Assembly: GCF_947631635.1 (NCBI RefSeq)
Contig: NZ_CANRMB010000009.1
Location: 1 to 64,000 of the forward strand
DNA from: an uncultured Dysosmobacter sp.
Lineage (GTDB): Bacteria; Bacillota; Clostridia; Oscillospirales; Oscillospiraceae
DNA: 64,000 bases
Reading direction: 5' to 3'
The position numbers were made by a program, and so were the translations under genes. Within the stretch, counting starts at the first letter, position 1. Each line of letters begins with the position of its first letter. Below, piece after piece: positions 23,733 to 32,598 of this stretch. Under the pieces are notes generated by a model. It was not told the origin of the DNA. It worked only from the letters and a program-made list of their open reading frames with translations, and did not search any database.

Positions 23733-26700
23733 ATGGCAAAGAACAAAGTGTTCAAAACGATGGACGGTAATGAGGCTGCCGCATACGTGTCTTACGCGTT
23801 TACCGAGGTAGCTACCATTTACCCCATCACCCCGTCCAGCCCCATGGCTGACCACGTGGATGCGTGGGCTGCCAACGGCAAGAAGAATCTGTTCGGTCAG
23901 CCCGTGAAGCTGGTCGAGATGCAGGCGGAATCCGGCGCGGCCGGCGCGATGCACGGCTCTCTGGAGACCGGCTCCCTGACCAGCACCTACACCGCTTCCC
24001 AGGGCCTGCTGCTGATGATCCCTCCCATGTACCGGATCGCCGGCTCTCAGCTGCCCGGCGTTATGCATGTCTCCGCCCGTACCGTGGCCACCCACTCCCT
24101 GTCCATCTTCGGTGATCACTCCGACGTCATGGCCTGCCGTCAGACCGGCTGGGCGCAGCTGGCATCCTCCAGCGTGCAGGAGAGCATGGACCTGGGCGCC
24201 GTTGCGCACCTGTCCGCCATCAAGGGTTCCATCCCCTTCCAGCATTTCTTCGACGGCTTCCGGACCTCTCACGAGATCCAGAAGATCGAGGTGCTGGACT
24301 ATGAGGACCTGGGCAAGATGCTGGATTGGGACGCCGTTCAGAGATTCAAGGATCACGCGCTGAGCACTGAGCATCCCACCCTGCGCCACACCCTGCAGAA
24401 CCCCGACACCTTCTTCCAGTCCCGCGAGGCCTGCAACACCGCCTATGATACGCTGCCCGCCATCGTCGAGGAGTGCATGGGCAAGATCAACGAGGTCACC
24501 GGTCGCAACTATCAGCTGTTCAACTACTACGGCGCCCCCGATGCTGAGCGCGTCGTGGTAGCCATGGGCTCCGTCTGCGAGACACTGACCGAGGTCGTTG
24601 ATTATCTGATGGAGCGCGGTGAGAAGGTCGGCTTCATCCAGGTCCACCTGTTCCGTCCCTTCTCCATGGAGCGTCTGCTGGAGAAGATCCCCGCTTCCTG
24701 CAAGTGCCTGACCGTTCTGGACCGCACCAAGGAGCCCGGCGCTCCTGGCGAGCCTCTGTACCTGGACGTGTGCGACGCCCTGTGGGAAGGCAAGCGCACC
24801 AACATCGAGACCCTGTGCGGCCGCTACGGCCTGGGCTCCAAGGATACTACTCCCGCCCAGATGAAGGCCGTGTTCGACAACATGAAGGGTGAGAAGAAGA
24901 ACCACTTCACCGTCGGCATCAACGATGACGTCACCCACCTGTCCCTGCCCGTTGGCGAGAACATTGTCACCGCCGGCAAGTCCATCATCTCCTGCAAGTT
25001 CTGGGGTCTGGGCTCTGACGGCACCGTGGGCGCCAACAAGAACTCCATCAAGATCATCGGCGACAACACCGACCAGTACGCCCAGGCTTACTTCGAGTAT
25101 GACTCCAAGAAGTCCGGCGGCGTCACCAAGTCCCACCTGCGCTTCGGCCATGAGCCCATCCACAGCACCTACTATGTCACCATGGCTGACTTCGTGGCCT
25201 GCCACAAGCCCTCTTACATCAAGGACTTCGACATCGTCTCCGAAATCAAGCCCCACGGCACCTTCCTGCTGAACACCAGCTGGAGCGGCGCTGAGCTGGA
25301 GGAGAACCTGCCCAACCGTGTGAAGCGCCAGATCGCCGAGCGTGAGATCAACTTCTACACCATCGACGCCACCACTATCGCCATGGAGCTGGGCTTGGGC
25401 AACCGCACTAACACCGTGCTGCAGGCTGCCTTCTTCAAGCTCTCCGGCATCATGCCCATCGCTGACGCCGTGGCGTACATGAAGGCCGCTATCGTCAAGT
25501 CCTACTCCAAGAAGGGCCAGAAGATCGTTGACATGAACAGCGCCGCCGTTGACAGGGGTGTTGACGCCGCCGTGAAGATCGATGTTCCCGCGTCCTGGAA
25601 GACCTTGGCTGACGACACCCAGGCTCCCGACGCCAATCTGCCTCACTACATCCGTGAGATCCAGATCCCCGTCAACAAGCAGGCCGGCGATACCATACCC
25701 GTGAGCGTGTTCATGCCTTACGCCGACGGCGTCACCCCCTCTGAGACCTCAAAGTACGAAAAGCGCGGCATCGCTGTGAAGGTGCCCCAGTGGCTCCCTG
25801 AGAACTGCATCGGCTGCAACAAGTGCGCTCTGGTCTGCCCTCACGCCGCCATCCGTCCCTTCCTGCTGAACGCGGAGGAAGAGGCTGCGAAGCCCGCCTC
25901 CTTCGTCACCAAGGAAGCCAAGGGCAAGGGCTTTGAGGGCCTGACCTTCCGCATGCAGGTCGATCCTCTGGACTGCCAGGGCTGCGGCGCCTGTGCCAAC
26001 GCCTGCCCTGCCAAGGATAAGGCTCTGGTCATGGAGCTGCTGGAGACACAGATGCCCGAGCAGGAGAACTGGGACCATGCGCTGACCTTGTCCACCAAGA
26101 CCAACCCCATGGACAAGTTCACCGTCCGCGGCTCTCAGTTCGAGCGTCCTCTGTACGAGTTCAGCGGCGCCTGCGCCGGCTGCGGCGAGGCTCCCTACAT
26201 GAAGCTCATGTCCCAGCTGTTCGGCGATCGGATGTTCGTTACCTCCGCCACCGGCTGCTCTTACGTCGTAGGCTCCTCCACGCCTTCCTTCCCCTACGCG
26301 GCCAACGAGAAGGGCCATGGCCCCGCCAACTCCAACTCCCTGTTCGAAGATAACGCCGAGTATGCGCTGGGTATGAAGCTGTCCATCGACCAGATGCGCC
26401 GTCAAATGGCCACCCACGCCGAGGCTGTGATGGCTGCCACCTCCGACGTCGCACTGAAGAACGCCATCGAGGCCTGGCTGGCCGAGGGCGATAACAGCGA
26501 TAAGACCCGCGCTCTGTCCGAGGCGGTCGTGGCCGCTCTGGACGCCACCACTGAGACCTCCGATGACATCGCCTTCATGAAGGCCAACAAGGATGTTCTG
26601 CCCAAGAAGAGCGTCTGGATGTACGGCGGCGACGGCTGGGCTTACGATATCGGATTCGGCGGTCTAGACCATGTCCTGGCTTCTGGCGCTGACGTGAACA

Positions 26701-27254
26701 TTCTGGTGGTCGATACCGAGGTGTACTCCAACACCGGCGGCCAGGCTTCCAAGGCCACCCAGCTGGGCGCTGTGGCGCAGTTCGCCAACGCCGGTAAGAA
26801 GACCGGCAAGAAGGATCTGGGCGCCATCGCCATGACGTACGGCAACGTCTATGTTGCCCAGGTTGCCATGGGCGCCAACGAGCAGCACCTCATCACGGCT
26901 TTGAAGGAAGCCGAGGCGCATCATGGTCCCTCCCTCATCATCGCTTACGCACCCTGCATCAACCACGGTATCTCCAAGGGCATGGGCCAGGTCCAGCTGG
27001 AGGAGAAGCAGGCCAGCGAGTGCGGCTATTGGCCCCTGTGGCGCTATGTGCCCGAGTTGAAGGACGAGGGTAAGAATCCCTTCATCCTGACCAGCAAGGA
27101 GCCCAACGGCCAGCTGCTGGACTTCATGATGGGCGAGACCCGGTTCGCCTCTCTGACCAGAACCTTCCCCGAGACTGCCAAGGAGCTGTTCGAGGCGGCC
27201 CAGGCGTTCTGCGCTGATCGTTACGCCAGATACAAGAAGCTGGCCGAGGGCTGA
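23733..27254 (+). CDS. nifJ: Pyruvate:ferredoxin (flavodoxin) oxidoreductase
   Basis: 1173 residues, the size of single-chain PFOR. In order: domain I with TIYPITPSSPMADHVD, domain II/III, two 4Fe-4S motifs (CIGCNKCALVCPHAAIRP and CQGCGACANACPAK, about 700-770), then the TPP-binding domain with FSGACAGCGEAPYMK, GGDGWAYDIGFGGLDHVLASG and NTGGQASK. It oxidises pyruvate to acetyl-CoA and CO2 and reduces ferredoxin, the core of anaerobic energy metabolism. GGAGGAATT precedes the ATG. Codon use is strongly biased, suggesting high expression. Confidence 0.97.
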   Translation: MAKNKVFKTMDGNEAAAYVSYAFTEVATIYPITPSSPMADHVDAWAANGKKNLFGQPVKLVEMQAESGAAGAMHGSLETGSLTSTYTASQGLLLMIPPMYRIAGSQLPGVMHVSARTVATHSLSIFGDHSDVMACRQTGWAQLASSSVQESMDLGAVAHLSAIKGSIPFQHFFDGFRTSHEIQKIEVLDYEDLGKMLDWDAVQRFKDHALSTEHPTLRHTLQNPDTFFQSREACNTAYDTLPAIVEECMGKINEVTGRNYQLFNYYGAPDAERVVVAMGSVCETLTEVVDYLMERGEKVGFIQVHLFRPFSMERLLEKIPASCKCLTVLDRTKEPGAPGEPLYLDVCDALWEGKRTNIETLCGRYGLGSKDTTPAQMKAVFDNMKGEKKNHFTVGINDDVTHLSLPVGENIVTAGKSIISCKFWGLGSDGTVGANKNSIKIIGDNTDQYAQAYFEYDSKKSGGVTKSHLRFGHEPIHSTYYVTMADFVACHKPSYIKDFDIVSEIKPHGTFLLNTSWSGAELEENLPNRVKRQIAEREINFYTIDATTIAMELGLGNRTNTVLQAAFFKLSGIMPIADAVAYMKAAIVKSYSKKGQKIVDMNSAAVDRGVDAAVKIDVPASWKTLADDTQAPDANLPHYIREIQIPVNKQAGDTIPVSVFMPYADGVTPSETSKYEKRGIAVKVPQWLPENCIGCNKCALVCPHAAIRPFLLNAEEEAAKPASFVTKEAKGKGFEGLTFRMQVDPLDCQGCGACANACPAKDKALVMELLETQMPEQENWDHALTLSTKTNPMDKFTVRGSQFERPLYEFSGACAGCGEAPYMKLMSQLFGDRMFVTSATGCSYVVGSSTPSFPYAANEKGHGPANSNSLFEDNAEYALGMKLSIDQMRRQMATHAEAVMAATSDVALKNAIEAWLAEGDNSDKTRALSEAVVAALDATTETSDDIAFMKANKDVLPKKSVWMYGGDGWAYDIGFGGLDHVLASGADVNILVVDTEVYSNTGGQASKATQLGAVAQFANAGKKTGKKDLGAIAMTYGNVYVAQVAMGANEQHLITALKEAEAHHGPSLIIAYAPCINHGISKGMGQVQLEEKQASECGYWPLWRYVPELKDEGKNPFILTSKEPNGQLLDFMMGETRFASLTRTFPETAKELFEAAQAFCADRYARYKKLAEG

Positions 27255-27294
27255 GCCCCTGCCTGACGCTTATCTGTGCAGCACAGCATCATAA

Positions 27295-27330
27295 AAAAGA
27301 GCGGTACCCGAGATCGGGTACCGCTCTTTT
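27295..27330. terminator. Bidirectional terminator after PFOR
   Basis: A perfect 14-bp or longer stem from AAAAGAGCGGTACCCG to its complement, with A-run before and T-run after. Confidence 0.9.
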
Positions 27331-27439
27331 CTGTATCGTTTCCAGAAGGGGCGCACCACATCCCGGAAAAACGAGTTCCCCGGACAACCGCCGGGGGGCT
27401 GAGGGGCTCGCGCAAAAGGCGGTTTCCTTCCTCTGCACC

Positions 27440-27883
27440 TCAATACCGCCTGCTCAGCCGGCGGTAGAACCAAATACCAGCGGCATATTGCACGATCAGG
27501 TAAGCAGTCAAAAACAGGACGATGGCAAGGCCGCTCACTTGGATCTCCAAAATGTTCAGGACAGAAAATGCCAGGATCGAAAAACAGCAGAGAACCAGTC
27601 CCAACAGATAGGCATAGCGGCCGGAGCGGTCCCGAAGCATGACCTTGCGCTCGTCCCGCAGGTCGATCTGCTCCTGTTCCAGCCTCTCCTGGTAGAGCGG
27701 CGCGTTTTCAGGGCGTGTCCATTTGGCATACCGCCACAGCTGGATCAGCGAATTGAAAACCAGGCCGCCGCCAAAGCCGCAGAACAGGCTGGACAGCCGC
27801 GTCTCCCACAGCAGAGCGGCGACAAAACACACAAGGCCCGCAGCCATCAGGCCCAGCGCCCACCACAGATTACGCTTTTTCAT
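27440..27883 (-). CDS. Small membrane protein partnered with an Xre regulator
   Basis: 147 residues with four hydrophobic segments: WWALGLMAAGLVCFVAALLW, LFCGFGGGLVFNSLI, YLLGLVLCCFSILAFSVL and LAIVLFLTAYLIVQYAAG. A charged loop (about 50-80) lies between pairs. It is the common partner of short Xre regulators in Firmicutes (YozG/YozF-like arrangement), function unknown. AAGGAG is 9 bp upstream of the ATG at 27883. It overlaps the regulator by 14 bp, so the two are coupled. Confidence 0.75.
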   Translation of the reverse strand: MKKRNLWWALGLMAAGLVCFVAALLWETRLSSLFCGFGGGLVFNSLIQLWRYAKWTRPENAPLYQERLEQEQIDLRDERKVMLRDRSGRYAYLLGLVLCCFSILAFSVLNILEIQVSGLAIVLFLTAYLIVQYAAGIWFYRRLSRRY

Positions 27884-28085
27884 CAGAAGAGCTCCTTTCA
27901 TGGATAAAAATTTCCTCAATGGGCAGGCCAAAGAAGTCCGAGATGGTAAAGGCCAGCTCCAGCGAGGGGTTGTATTTGCCGGTTTCAATGGAACTGACCG
28001 TCTGCCGGGAGACCCGGATGGCTCTGGCGAAGGCCTCCTGGTTCAACCCCATCTCCCGGCGCAGCTGCTCGACGCGGTTTCTCAA
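27870..28085 (-). CDS. Short Xre-family transcriptional regulator
   Basis: 71 residues from a TTG start at 28085 (GGAGGG 7 bp upstream): LRNRVEQLRREMGLNQEAFA, VSRQTVSSIETGKYNPSLEL then FFGLPIEEIFIH. This is the compact YozG-type Xre repressor. A longer frame to 28184 would run through the promoter, so it is rejected. Palindromic GTAAAG sites flank the promoter and suggest autoregulation. Confidence 0.85.
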   Translation of the reverse strand: MRNRVEQLRREMGLNQEAFARAIRVSRQTVSSIETGKYNPSLELAFTISDFFGLPIEEIFIHERSSSDEKA

Positions 28086-28102
28086 AATACTGCCCTCCAC
28101 TT

Positions 28103-28160
28103 GTAAAGGTTCCTTTACGAATAAGATAGCAAATTCCAATGGGATTGTCAAGGTAACTTT
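28103..28160 (-). promoter_or_regulatory. Promoter and operators of the Xre/membrane-protein pair
   Basis: On the minus strand TTGACA (28146-28151), 17 bp, TATCTT (28123-28128). Two palindromes bracket it: GTAAAGGTTCCTTTAC at 28103-28118 and GTAACTTTAC at 28153-28162. They are likely sites for the encoded repressor. Confidence 0.7.
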
Positions 28161-28233
28161 ACAAAAGGATTTTCCATAAATCAAGGAAACGTCTCTTTTT
28201 CAGAACGCCTGTGGGGGAGATATGAAACGGGCA

Positions 28234-28284
28234 TTGCTTTTTTGCCCGGGACGTGCTATATTGTACATCTGAAAATCATTCTCA
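28234..28284 (+). promoter_or_regulatory. znuA promoter with Fur/Zur-type box
   Basis: TTGCTT (28234-28239), 17 bp, TATATT (28257-28262). TGAAAATCATTCTCA at 28270-28284 is a 7-1-7 inverted repeat of the Fur/Zur/PerR family placed on the start region, as expected for metal-dependent repression. Confidence 0.7.
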
Positions 28285-28301
28285 ATTTGGAGGATCGCCC
28301 T

Positions 28302-29270
28302 GTGAAAAGGTTGCTGTCACTGTTTTTATTGTGTGCCCTGCTGCTGGCCGGATGCGGGGGGCAGGAGGCTGCGGAAGCGCCTGCGGACGGAAAGCTGCGG
28401 ATCGTGGCCACGGTATTCCCGGCCTATGACTTCGCCCGGGCCGCGGCTGGGGATTTGGCGGAGGTGGAATTGCTGCTGCCTCCCGGCACGGAGAGCCACT
28501 CCTACGAGCCCACCCCGGCGGACATCCTGAAGGTCCAGAACTGCGACCTGTTCCTGTACCTGGGCGGAGAGTCGGACACGTGGGTGGATATGATCCTGGA
28601 GAACATCGAAACGCACGGCACCGTGATGCGGATGGTGGACTGTGTGGACCTGCTGGAGGAGGAGACCGTGGAGGGGATGCAGGCGGAGCTGGGACATGAC
28701 CACGACGGCCATGAGGACCATGACCACGGCCTTGGTGAAGTGGTGGGCATGGACGAGCATGTGTGGACTTCCCCCCGAAATGCCGCCAAGATCACACAGG
28801 ACATTGGAGCGGCGCTGGCGGCGCTGGACGCGGAGAATGCAGAGATATACCGCGCGAACGCCGGCCGCTATGCCGGGGAGATCGACGGACTGGACCGGGA
28901 TTTCACCTCCTTTTTCCAGAGCCGTCCCGACAGGACCATTGTGTTTGGAGACCGCTTTCCCCTGCGGTATTTTGCGGAGGCATATGATCTGGATTACTAC
29001 GCGGCCTTTCCGGGGTGCAGCACCCAGACGGAGCCCTCTGCGGCGACCATCGCATTTTTGACCGACAAAGTGGAGCGGGACCATATTCCCACAGTCTGGT
29101 ATATCGAATTCTCCAATCACTTGGTGGCGGACAGTATCGCCGAGGCTGCCCGCGTGGAGACGGCCCGGTTCCACACCTGCCATAACGTCTCCCGGGAGGA
29201 GCTGGATAACGGCGCCACCTATGTGTCGCTGATGCGGGAGAATCTGGAGACGCTGAAAACCCATATGTAA
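28302..29270 (+). CDS. znuA: Zinc/manganese ABC transporter substrate-binding lipoprotein
   Basis: 322 residues. A GTG start, then a lipoprotein signal ending LLLAGCGG. The mature protein shows the cluster A-I metal-binding fold: ATVFPAYDFARA, PGTESHSYEPTPADI, a His-rich loop (GHDHDGHEDHDHGLGE, about 150-166) typical of zinc rather than manganese binders, and DEHVWTSPRNA. It captures Zn2+ outside the membrane. The membrane and ATPase partners (ZnuB/ZnuC) are not encoded beside it, so it is an orphan. Regulation by a Fur-family repressor is indicated by the upstream box. Confidence 0.88.
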   Translation: MKRLLSLFLLCALLLAGCGGQEAAEAPADGKLRIVATVFPAYDFARAAAGDLAEVELLLPPGTESHSYEPTPADILKVQNCDLFLYLGGESDTWVDMILENIETHGTVMRMVDCVDLLEEETVEGMQAELGHDHDGHEDHDHGLGEVVGMDEHVWTSPRNAAKITQDIGAALAALDAENAEIYRANAGRYAGEIDGLDRDFTSFFQSRPDRTIVFGDRFPLRYFAEAYDLDYYAAFPGCSTQTEPSAATIAFLTDKVERDHIPTVWYIEFSNHLVADSIAEAARVETARFHTCHNVSREELDNGATYVSLMRENLETLKTHM

Positions 29271-29279
29271 ATATGAAGA

Positions 29280-29312
29280 GCCGCCTGAAAACACGTTTTC
29301 AGGCGGCTTTTC
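29280..29312 (+). terminator. znuA terminator
   Basis: A 12-bp stem (29280-29291 with 29296-29307), 4-nt loop and T4. Confidence 0.9.
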
Positions 29313-29375
29313 TCCATGTGAGGACCGGCGGCCCGGCGCGTTGCCGGTTTTCGCAGAACCGGCAGGGGAGAGAAC

Positions 29376-30188
29376 TCATGGGGCTGCTGGGCCGGACGCC
29401 TGCCGTCCGGTGTATTCCGCGTACTGGGGCGTACCCAGCCCATAGCCTCCGGCCACATCCAGAATGTGTCCCGTGATATAGGAGGAGGCGTCCCCGGCCA
29501 GGAAGAGCACGGCGTCCGCGATGTCCTCCGGCCTTCCGATGCGGTTCAGCGGGACGTGGGAGAGGAAGGAGCGCACGAACGCCTCCGGCATATTTTGAAT
29601 CGCCGCGTCCGTGGCGGTGAGACCCGGCAGAACGGCGTTGCAGCGGATGTTGTTCCGGGCATACTGCAAGGCGATCTGCTGGGTGATGCTGTTGACGGCG
29701 GCCTTGGAGACGCCGTAGCCGATGCGGGTGACATCCGGGATCAGGCCGCCGATGGAGGAGATGTTGACGATGCTCCCGCCGCCGCCGGCGCACATATGGG
29801 GGACCACCAGCTTGGAGATGCGGTAGACGCTGCCCAGATTCAGCTCCAGGATCCTGAAAAAAGCGGCTTCGCTGCCGTTCACCAGGTCCAGGTCCTCGCC
29901 GGGCTGTCCGATCCCGAAATTGTTCACCAGGATATCGATTTTTCCGGCCTGTTGGATAACAGCCTCCACCATGGCGGCATAGCTGTCTGTCTCAGTCGCG
30001 TCAAAATAGATGGGGATCATCCGCAAGCCCTCCGCCCGGTGGGCGCTGCAGATGGACTGTGTGTCCGCAACCCGGCGCACCGCCATAAAGACCTGCGCGC
30101 CCTGTTCCGCCAGCTTCAGGGCACAGGCCAGGCCAATGCCCTTTGTGGCGGATGTGACCAGCGCGGTTTTGCCCTTTAGATCGTTCAT
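29376..30188 (-). CDS. hdhA: NADP-type 7alpha-hydroxysteroid dehydrogenase (SDR)
   Basis: 270 residues. SDR hallmarks: TSATKGIGLACALKLAEQG nucleotide site, NNFGIGQPG, catalytic Ser in NISSIGG, and YGVSK (Tyr and Lys). The match to clostridial 7alpha-HSDH goes beyond the generic SDR fold: TSAT-GIGLA, DLDLVNGSE, CNAVLPGLTATDA, SFLSHVPLNRIG and the C-terminal GGYGLGTPQYAEY block are characteristic of the C. sordellii/C. absonum enzymes. VRR after the second strand favours NADP(H). It interconverts the 7alpha-hydroxyl and 7-keto groups of bile acids in the gut. Monocistronic, AGGAGG upstream. A broader SDR role is possible. Confidence 0.8.
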   Translation of the reverse strand: MNDLKGKTALVTSATKGIGLACALKLAEQGAQVFMAVRRVADTQSICSAHRAEGLRMIPIYFDATETDSYAAMVEAVIQQAGKIDILVNNFGIGQPGEDLDLVNGSEAAFFRILELNLGSVYRISKLVVPHMCAGGGGSIVNISSIGGLIPDVTRIGYGVSKAAVNSITQQIALQYARNNIRCNAVLPGLTATDAAIQNMPEAFVRSFLSHVPLNRIGRPEDIADAVLFLAGDASSYITGHILDVAGGYGLGTPQYAEYTGRQASGPAAP

Positions 30189-30323
30189 AACAGCCTCCTG
30201 TTGTTGATTTCGTTTGGCTCCATCTGCAAGTATGTGCAGCCTTCACGCTTTGTATAAAAACATATTTGAGACGCAAAATAGGGCCAGCGTAAATGACCAA
30301 AAACGATTTATAGGAGGGTATTT

Positions 30324-30887
30324 ATGCCGCTGGTTGGAAAAAAGCTGGAGGATTTCAAGGTTCAGGCCTATCAGAACGGCGCGTTCCGGGAGGTCACCCT
30401 GGAGAGCGTCAAGGGCCACTGGTCGGTATTCGTGTTTTATCCCGCGGACTTCACCTTTGTCTGTCCCACGGAGCTGGGGGACCTGGCGGAGCACTACGGG
30501 GCCTTTCAGGAGATCGGCTGTGAAGTGTATTCCGTCTCCACCGACACGCACTTCGTCCACAAGGCCTGGGCGGATGCGTCGGATACCATTCGCAAGATTC
30601 AATACCCCATGCTGGCCGACCCCACCGGAAAGCTGTCCAGTATGTTCGAGGTGTTGATCGAGGAGGACGGCATGGCCCTGCGAGGGACCTTCATCATCGA
30701 TCCCGAGGGCCGGATCAAAGCCTGCGAGATCAACGACAACAGCATCGGCCGTGATGCGGAGGAGCTGCTGCGCAAGGTGCAGGCGGCACAGTTTGTGGCC
30801 GAACACGGCGACCAGGTGTGCCCCGCCAAGTGGAGACCCGGCGCGGAAACCCTGACTCCCAGCCTGGATCTGATCGGCAAGATCTGA
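30324..30887 (+). CDS. ahpC: Alkyl hydroperoxide reductase subunit C (peroxiredoxin)
   Basis: 187 residues, a typical 2-Cys peroxiredoxin. Peroxidatic Cys in FYPADFTFVCPTELGDLAEH (about 47), resolving Cys in HGDQVCPAKWRPG near 164. It reduces hydrogen peroxide and organic peroxides using the AhpF-like protein encoded 73 bp downstream. TAGGAGGG precedes the ATG. A hairpin between the two genes probably lowers expression of the second. Confidence 0.95.
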   Translation: MPLVGKKLEDFKVQAYQNGAFREVTLESVKGHWSVFVFYPADFTFVCPTELGDLAEHYGAFQEIGCEVYSVSTDTHFVHKAWADASDTIRKIQYPMLADPTGKLSSMFEVLIEEDGMALRGTFIIDPEGRIKACEINDNSIGRDAEELLRKVQAAQFVAEHGDQVCPAKWRPGAETLTPSLDLIGKI

Positions 30888-30898
30888 AAACAGGCGAT

Positions 30899-30942
30899 TT
30901 GCCGCAAACCAGCCGGGACTCCGCTGGTTTGCGGTAATTTTT
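30899..30942 (+). terminator. Intercistronic terminator between ahpC and the reductase
   Basis: A 15-bp stem with one mismatch (30899-30913 with 30923-30937), followed by T5. The reductase gene is downstream on the same strand, so termination is probably partial. Confidence 0.75.
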
Positions 30943-30960
30943 CTACAAGGAGAGAGGAAT

Positions 30961-32598
30961 ATGGAACAGCAGATCTATGATCTGATCATTCTGGGCAGCG
31001 GCTGCGCGGGACTGACCGCAGGGATCTATGCGGGGCGGGCACAGCTCCGCACCCTGATCCTGGAGAACGGCGCGCTGGGCGGGCAGGCGGCCACCACCAA
31101 CGAGATCGGCAACTATCCAGGCGTGCCGGACGCGTCCGGGCCGGAGCTGATGCAGCGGATGCTGGAACAGGCCCGGTCCTTTGGGGCAGAGTTCCAGAGC
31201 TGCACGGTCCACAGCGTTCAATTGGCGGGGGAGCGAAAGCGTGTGGAGACCAGCGCCGGCATATTTGAAGCCTATGCGATTATTTTAGCAACTGGCGCGA
31301 CCCCGCGAAAACTGGGATTTGAGGGAGAGGCGGAATTCCGGGGCCGAGGCGTCGGCTACTGCGCCACCTGCGACGGCTTCTTCTTCCAGGACAAGGATGT
31401 TTTTGTCATCGGCGGCGGCAACAGCGCGGCGGAGGAGGCCCTCTACCTGACCCGCTTTGCCAAAAAGGTGACGGTTTTGGTGAGAAAGGACGCCTTCCGC
31501 TGTGAAAAGGCCGTTGCCCAAAAGGTGCTTTCCCACCCCAAGATCGAAGTGAAGTTCAACACCGAGCTGATCCGGGCCTATGGAGATGAGACGCTGAAGG
31601 GCGCGGAGATGCGGAACAACAGGACCGGGGAGATCACCACTTACACTGTCCCTGAAGAGGACGGGATGTTCGGCATTTTCGTATTCGTGGGCTACCAGCC
31701 CGCCTCCGAACTGTTCCAGGGGCAGGTGGAGCTGGACGGGGACGGATATATCCAGACAGACGATCGGCTGGAAACGAACCTGCCCGGCGTATACGCCGCG
31801 GGAGATGTCCGGCCCAAGGAGCTGCGCCAGCTGGTGACAGCTACTGCCGACGGCGCCATCGCGGCCACACAGGCGGGGACGTATATTCTCCGGAAAAAAG
31901 AAAAGCTGGGCATCGCCCCTGCGCAGGCCCGGAAGGATCTCCGGGAAGAGACGTCCGCCGCGTCCCAGGGCGTCTTAACGGAAGCCCTGCGGAGCCAGAT
32001 CCGCCCGGTCTTCCGCAAGCTGGAACGGGACGTCGTGCTGGTGATGGCCGGAGAACCTGACGATGTCAAAACACAAGAACTCAAGGACCTGCTGGGCCAG
32101 CTGTGTGAAGAGAGTCCGCACCTGTCCCTGCGGGCTTACCCTAAGCATGACCGGGCCTGTCCAGTGGCTTTTGAGCGATGGCCGGCCTTTGCGCTGTGCG
32201 GCGGAGATGGACAGTACAGCGGCGTGAAATTCAGCGGCATCCCAGGCGGACATGAGTTCAACTCCCTGATTTTTGCCATCTATCACTATGGGGGCCCGGG
32301 CCAGGAGATGGACGCCGCGTTAAGGGCACGGATCGCATCCATTCAAAAGCCGGTTCAGGTGCAGATTGCGGTCTCCCTCTCCTGCCACTTCTGCCCGGAG
32401 GTGGTGATCGCCGCCCAGCGCATTGCCATGCTGAATCCCCAGATCGAGGCGGAGATGGTGGATGTGGGACTTTTCCATGAGTTTCAGCGCAAGTACCGCC
32501 TTATGAGCGTGCCGGCGCTGATCGTCCAGGGGAAAAGCATCCATTTTGGACCCCAGAGCATGGCGCAGATCCTGGATGTCATAGAGAGCGCGCAGTGA
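30961..32598 (+). CDS. AhpF-like reductase: thioredoxin reductase with C-terminal thioredoxin folds
   Basis: 545 residues. The N-terminal about 310 residues are a thioredoxin-reductase domain with FAD motif GSGCAGLTAGIYAGRA, redox centre CATCDGFF (about 136-143) and NADPH motif GGGNSAAEEALYL. The C-terminal about 230 residues are two thioredoxin-like folds with SCHFCPEVV, matching the AhpF N-terminal domain. The order is the reverse of E. coli AhpF. It is predicted to pass electrons from NAD(P)H through CHFC to AhpC. The stop overlaps the following MFS gene. Confidence 0.88.
   Translation: MEQQIYDLIILGSGCAGLTAGIYAGRAQLRTLILENGALGGQAATTNEIGNYPGVPDASGPELMQRMLEQARSFGAEFQSCTVHSVQLAGERKRVETSAGIFEAYAIILATGATPRKLGFEGEAEFRGRGVGYCATCDGFFFQDKDVFVIGGGNSAAEEALYLTRFAKKVTVLVRKDAFRCEKAVAQKVLSHPKIEVKFNTELIRAYGDETLKGAEMRNNRTGEITTYTVPEEDGMFGIFVFVGYQPASELFQGQVELDGDGYIQTDDRLETNLPGVYAAGDVRPKELRQLVTATADGAIAATQAGTYILRKKEKLGIAPAQARKDLREETSAASQGVLTEALRSQIRPVFRKLERDVVLVMAGEPDDVKTQELKDLLGQLCEESPHLSLRAYPKHDRACPVAFERWPAFALCGGDGQYSGVKFSGIPGGHEFNSLIFAIYHYGGPGQEMDAALRARIASIQKPVQVQIAVSLSCHFCPEVVIAAQRIAMLNPQIEAEMVDVGLFHEFQRKYRLMSVPALIVQGKSIHFGPQSMAQILDVIESAQ

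Noticed and set aside
23706..25646. A 646-codon open frame on the minus strand inside the PFOR gene
   Set aside because: It is antisense to a highly biased real gene, has a composition typical of a GC-rich shadow frame and no ribosome site or family motif.
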